The notes under the pieces: generated by a model | Database searches by the model: none | What the model was told of the DNA's origin: nothing | The model's input: the letters and a program-made list of their open reading frames with translations, nothing else | Assembly: GCA_963736575.1 (NCBI GenBank) | Contig: CAVTPD010000001.1 | Coordinates: forward strand, 744,001-808,000 | Direction of reading: 5' to 3' | Length of the DNA: 64,000 bases | DNA from: CAVTPD01 sp963736575 | Lineage (GTDB): Bacteria; Bacteroidota; Bacteroidia; Cytophagales; JAAEPT01 | Position numbers and translations under genes: made by a program | In this document: in pieces, positions 60,870-64,000 of the stretch | Numbering within the stretch: position 1 is the first letter of the stretch | How the letters are laid out: every line of letters begins with the position of its first letter

Positions 60870-63473
60870 ATGAGAATTAACAAATACACTTTAATGCTTC
60901 TTTTACTCTGTTTTTATGGGGTAACAGTTCAAGCACAACTGGGAAAATGTAAAGGTAAATACCTTGGGAATATTACAGCTTATTCCGTCCCTAGTAATTA
61001 TACAGATCTGTGGAACCAAACAACTTCCGAAAACGGATCCAAGTGGGGTTCATGCCACAGAGGGAATGGTCAGTTCAATTTTTCTAATTCTGATTTAGCG
61101 TATAATACGGCTAAAAATTCAGGTGGAGCCTTTAAGTTTCATGCTTTAATTTGGGGCGCACAAGCTCCGGCTTTTTTAGCTAATTCATCTCCTAGCCAAA
61201 TTGAAGCAGCTATTAGAAGTTGGTATCAAGCAGTAGAAGATCATTATACCCCTATGGGAGGATTAGATTTTATTGATGTGCTGAACGAGCCTGTAAATAC
61301 ACCAATTAACAGAGAAGTATCAAATTTGAAAGCAGCGTTAACATTGGGTTATCAAAATGAACCCGCTAATGCTAACGATAAAAACAACCCTTATGGTTGG
61401 GCAATTTGGCCGTTTCAGTTGGCACGTAAACATTTTCCAGAAGCTACGCTTTTAATCAATGAATTTAATGTGGAGCACAACTGGAATAATTGTAGAGCAG
61501 AGTATATCAGTATGTCAAATGCAATTAAAAATGCTCCAAACCTAACAAACGGACAGAAAAACATCATAGATGGAATAGGTCTACAAGCGCATGGTATTGA
61601 AACTTTATCGGCAACAGCATGGAAAAATTGTATTGATGAAGTTTGGAATAAAACCGGACTACCTCTACATATTACAGAACTAGATATTGCTGCAGATCCA
61701 AATGAAAATCATCAAAAAAATAAGTACCAAGAGTTTTTTGCTATAGCATGGGAACACCCACATGTAGCGGGAGTTACTCTATGGGGTTATGTTCAGGGTT
61801 CAACGTGGAGACCGGGTAACGGACAAACCGGATCGGGTGGTACAGATACAGGTATTATGTATGCTAATGGTCAGGATAGACCGTCAATGACGTGGTTAAG
61901 ACAATATATGGCTTCTCAACCAAGCTTGCCATGTTGTCCAAAACCAGGGCCTTTTGCAGGTTGTAGTGGACCTACGCCTCCGACAGTTTCTATCACAACA
62001 CCGGTTGCTAATACAGGCTATGTGTTTGGAACGGCAATTAATATAACAGCTTCCGCATCGGATGGAGATGGAACAATCTCTAAAGTTGAATTTTTCAACG
62101 GTACTACAAAATTAGGCGAAGATGCAACAGCTCCTTATACCTATTCATGGGTTAATGCGCCTGTAGGCAACTATTCTATCACAGCAAAAGCAACTGATAA
62201 CTCTGGTAGTTCAACTACTTCCCAAGCAATTATTATCCGCGTAAATGTACCGCAAAGTCCATACGGAGGTATAGCTCATGTTATTCCGGGTACAGTACAG
62301 TTTGAGGAATTTGACTTAGGTGGAAATGGATTTGCGTATTTCGACGATAGCCCGGGAACGGAAGTAACCAATGGGCCAAATTTTAGAACAGATGAAGACG
62401 TAGATATTGAAAACTGTACCGATGCAGGTACGGGTTATAATTTAGGTTTTACCACAGCAGGCGAATGGTTGGAGTATACGGTAGATGTAACAAAATCCGG
62501 TCTGTATGATTTAGAATTACGTGTAGCCTGCGATGGAACCGATAGAACAATTACCATCACAATGGACGGTGATAGTATAGCTGCCGATGTAGCGATTCCA
62601 AATACTACAGGATGGCAGACATGGCAAACAGTTACTTTGAGTGATGTCGCTCTTATTTCAGGCCAGAAAGTAATGCGTTTAACAATTGGTGCAGAAGATT
62701 ATGTAAACCTGAATTATGCCACGTTTAAACTAACCGAAGAATTTGTGAAAGGTCCTTACAACGGTACTGCCGCATTAATACCGGGAAGAATAGAAGCCGA
62801 AAACTACGATGAAGGTAGAGAAGGTTTAGGTTACCATGAATTTGACAATGAAGGAAACCAGGGAGATGCCGATTACAGAAACGATCAGGTAGATATTGAA
62901 GAAACCCAAGACGTAGATGGTGGTTATAACGTGGGTTATATCCGCAATGGAGAGTGGTTGGCGTATACAGTAGATGTACAAACCACAGGAATGTACGATT
63001 TGGATTTCCGTATGGCTGCCGATGGGGATAATAAAACCTTCCATATTGAAGTAGATGGTGTAGATGTAAGTGGTCCGGTTGCTGTACCAAATACAGGTGG
63101 ATGGCAAACTTGGGAAACCGTTACGGTTAATGACATTGAGTTAAGCAGTGGCGAACAAGAAATCCGAATTGTTTTTGATTCTGACTATATGAACTTCAAC
63201 TACATGGAATTCAGAAGCCAAGTAGTGACATCTCTTAACGGTATGGATAATGCCACCATAGAGATTTATCCGAATCCTTTTGGTAATAACGGGTTTGTAA
63301 TATCCTCTGAAACTGTTTTTGAATATTCTTTAATTGACGTAAGCGGAAGCCTAATGGAATCGGGTGAAAGTACAGGTTCCAAAAAAGTAGGCAATGCCTT
63401 ACCGCAAGGAATTTATTTTTTAAGAATTGAACATTCAGAAGGCACTACCATTCAAAAAGTAGTGAAACAATAG
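60870..63473 (+). CDS. GH10 endo-beta-1,4-xylanase with two CBM6 modules
   Basis: This 867-residue secreted xylanase has a signal peptide (1-22, ending VQAQ) and a GH10 barrel (about 25-350) with TSENGSKWGSC, HALIWGAQAP, acid/base Glu140 (DVLNEP) and nucleophile Glu270 (ITELDI). An Ig-like Big_9 domain (about 371-455) and two CBM6 modules (about 471-615 and 634-780) follow; the second is very like those of the GH30 and GH43 enzymes. The T9SS type A domain is at about 798-867 (IEIYPNPFGNNGF, GIYFLRIEHSEG). It lies 20 bp after the GH43 gene. It cuts xylan backbones outside the cell. Confidence 0.95.
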   Translation: MRINKYTLMLLLLCFYGVTVQAQLGKCKGKYLGNITAYSVPSNYTDLWNQTTSENGSKWGSCHRGNGQFNFSNSDLAYNTAKNSGGAFKFHALIWGAQAPAFLANSSPSQIEAAIRSWYQAVEDHYTPMGGLDFIDVLNEPVNTPINREVSNLKAALTLGYQNEPANANDKNNPYGWAIWPFQLARKHFPEATLLINEFNVEHNWNNCRAEYISMSNAIKNAPNLTNGQKNIIDGIGLQAHGIETLSATAWKNCIDEVWNKTGLPLHITELDIAADPNENHQKNKYQEFFAIAWEHPHVAGVTLWGYVQGSTWRPGNGQTGSGGTDTGIMYANGQDRPSMTWLRQYMASQPSLPCCPKPGPFAGCSGPTPPTVSITTPVANTGYVFGTAINITASASDGDGTISKVEFFNGTTKLGEDATAPYTYSWVNAPVGNYSITAKATDNSGSSTTSQAIIIRVNVPQSPYGGIAHVIPGTVQFEEFDLGGNGFAYFDDSPGTEVTNGPNFRTDEDVDIENCTDAGTGYNLGFTTAGEWLEYTVDVTKSGLYDLELRVACDGTDRTITITMDGDSIAADVAIPNTTGWQTWQTVTLSDVALISGQKVMRLTIGAEDYVNLNYATFKLTEEFVKGPYNGTAALIPGRIEAENYDEGREGLGYHEFDNEGNQGDADYRNDQVDIEETQDVDGGYNVGYIRNGEWLAYTVDVQTTGMYDLDFRMAADGDNKTFHIEVDGVDVSGPVAVPNTGGWQTWETVTVNDIELSSGEQEIRIVFDSDYMNFNYMEFRSQVVTSLNGMDNATIEIYPNPFGNNGFVISSETVFEYSLIDVSGSLMESGESTGSKKVGNALPQGIYFLRIEHSEGTTIQKVVKQ

Positions 63474-63480
63474 GGATTTT

Positions 63481-63518
63481 TCAGCCACTGATTTTTTGGT
63501 CGGTGGCTGATTTATTTA
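63481..63518 (+). terminator. Terminator of the GH43-GH10 operon
   Basis: An 11-bp stem TCAGCCACTGA / TCGGTGGCTGA with one G-U, then TTTATTT. Confidence 0.75.
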
Positions 63519-63552
63519 CTCTTATTCAGTTTTAAATACAAAAAACTACCGC

Positions 63553-64000
63553 TATGAAAAAGATCCATTTATTTCTGTTTAGCCTGTTTTTAATAGGCTA
63601 TTCCTACAACGCCTTTGCCGATTATCCAATAGTTAGCTATAGTTATTTGGCAGATCCTGGTGCTATATGGCATGAAGGACGTTTATATGTTTATTGCTCT
63701 AATGATAACGAGAATCCAATAGGTGGGTCATCTTATGAAATGAGTACAATTGTATGTGTTTCTAGTGCCGACTTGAAAAACTGGACAAACCATGGAGTTG
63801 TATTAAATACGGATAATGTATCGTGGTCACGTCTTAGCTGGGCTCCTTCTCCAGTATATAAGAATGGGAAGTTTTATTTATATTATGGTAACGGAGGTAG
63901 TGCAATAGGTGTGGCTGTATCTGACAGTCCAACAGGACCTTTTGTTGACCCCGTAGGTCGTAGTATCGCTAATGGCAACACACCTGGGGTACAACCTTTT
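63553..64000 (+). CDS. GH43 family protein, N-terminal part
   Basis: 149 codons run off the right edge. The signal peptide is about 1-22 (ending NAFA). The mature part starts a GH43 propeller: DYPIVSYSYLADPGAIWHEG with the expected catalytic Asp in ADPGAI, WSRLSWAPSPVYKNGKFYLY and SDSPTGPFVDP. The family includes beta-xylosidases and arabinofuranosidases, which fits the xylan cluster. It follows the operon terminator, so it probably has its own promoter; no clear box was seen in the 34 bp before it. Confidence 0.88.

Noticed and set aside
62725..63090. 121-codon minus-strand ORF in the GH10 gene
   Set aside because: His/Leu/Tyr-rich antisense frame over a CBM6 module; no own features.

Overview
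The window is AT-rich chromosomal DNA from a member of the Bacteroidota, most likely a marine or soil Flavobacteriia. The evidence is a set of type IX secretion (T9SS) hallmarks: PorP/SprF proteins, type A and type B C-terminal sorting domains, and gliding-motility-type adhesins. Other support comes from TAnnTTTG-type -7 promoter boxes, A-rich leaders without clear Shine-Dalgarno sites, a LETM1-related biofilm protein and an ABC-F/FKBP/GcvT housekeeping set. No species can be named from the sequence alone.

Layout. 1-6.6 kb: envelope glycosyltransferases, an ECF sigma/anti-sigma pair, gmk (frame-broken), nadD, glpD and a YdcF-like protein. 6.7-17.3 kb: a T9SS adhesin operon with a 2195-residue repeat protein, a SprF-like partner and an OmpA/LysM protein. 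17.3-22.8 kb: housekeeping genes (NUDIX, rnhB, gcvT, ComB-like, ABC-F, FKBP). 22.8-23.6 kb: a gene-free stretch with a decayed 21-bp (heptapeptide) repeat array, duplicated terminators and REP-like relics. 23.6-28.5 kb: an ECF42-type sigma operon, then a DEAD-box helicase followed by three tandem cold-shock genes. 28.6-41.7 kb: an accessory region with three Crp/Fnr-headed modules, dispersed hairpin repeats, a HupE-like locus and an IS982-family element inserted upstream of a ParE-like toxin. 41.9-49.5 kb: a sodium symporter/PIG-L operon with a 40-residue membrane ORF, a LETM1-like gene, tRNA-Arg and a SpoIIE-type phosphatase pair. 49.6-53.9 kb: an ECF sigma operon whose putative anti-sigma carries a T9SS-like C-terminal domain, together with a leucine-rich-repeat T9SS cargo and a divergent PorP/SprF. 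54-64 kb: a xylan-degradation cluster (GH30, GH43, GH10, GH43) with CBM6 modules and T9SS sorting domains.

The most interesting link is a shared promoter architecture, GGTTAC-N16-CG. It lies directly upstream of the ECF sigma gene at 52.9 kb and inside an 82-bp duplicated leader in front of both the GH30 gene and the GH43-GH10 operon. I infer that this sigma factor, controlled by an anti-sigma with a T9SS-like domain, drives itself and the secreted xylanases.

Data quality. Four otherwise convincing genes (gmk, the PIG-L gene, the GH30 gene and the first GH43 gene) are each broken by one or two single-base indels. Sequencing or assembly error is more likely than real decay, especially for the essential gmk.
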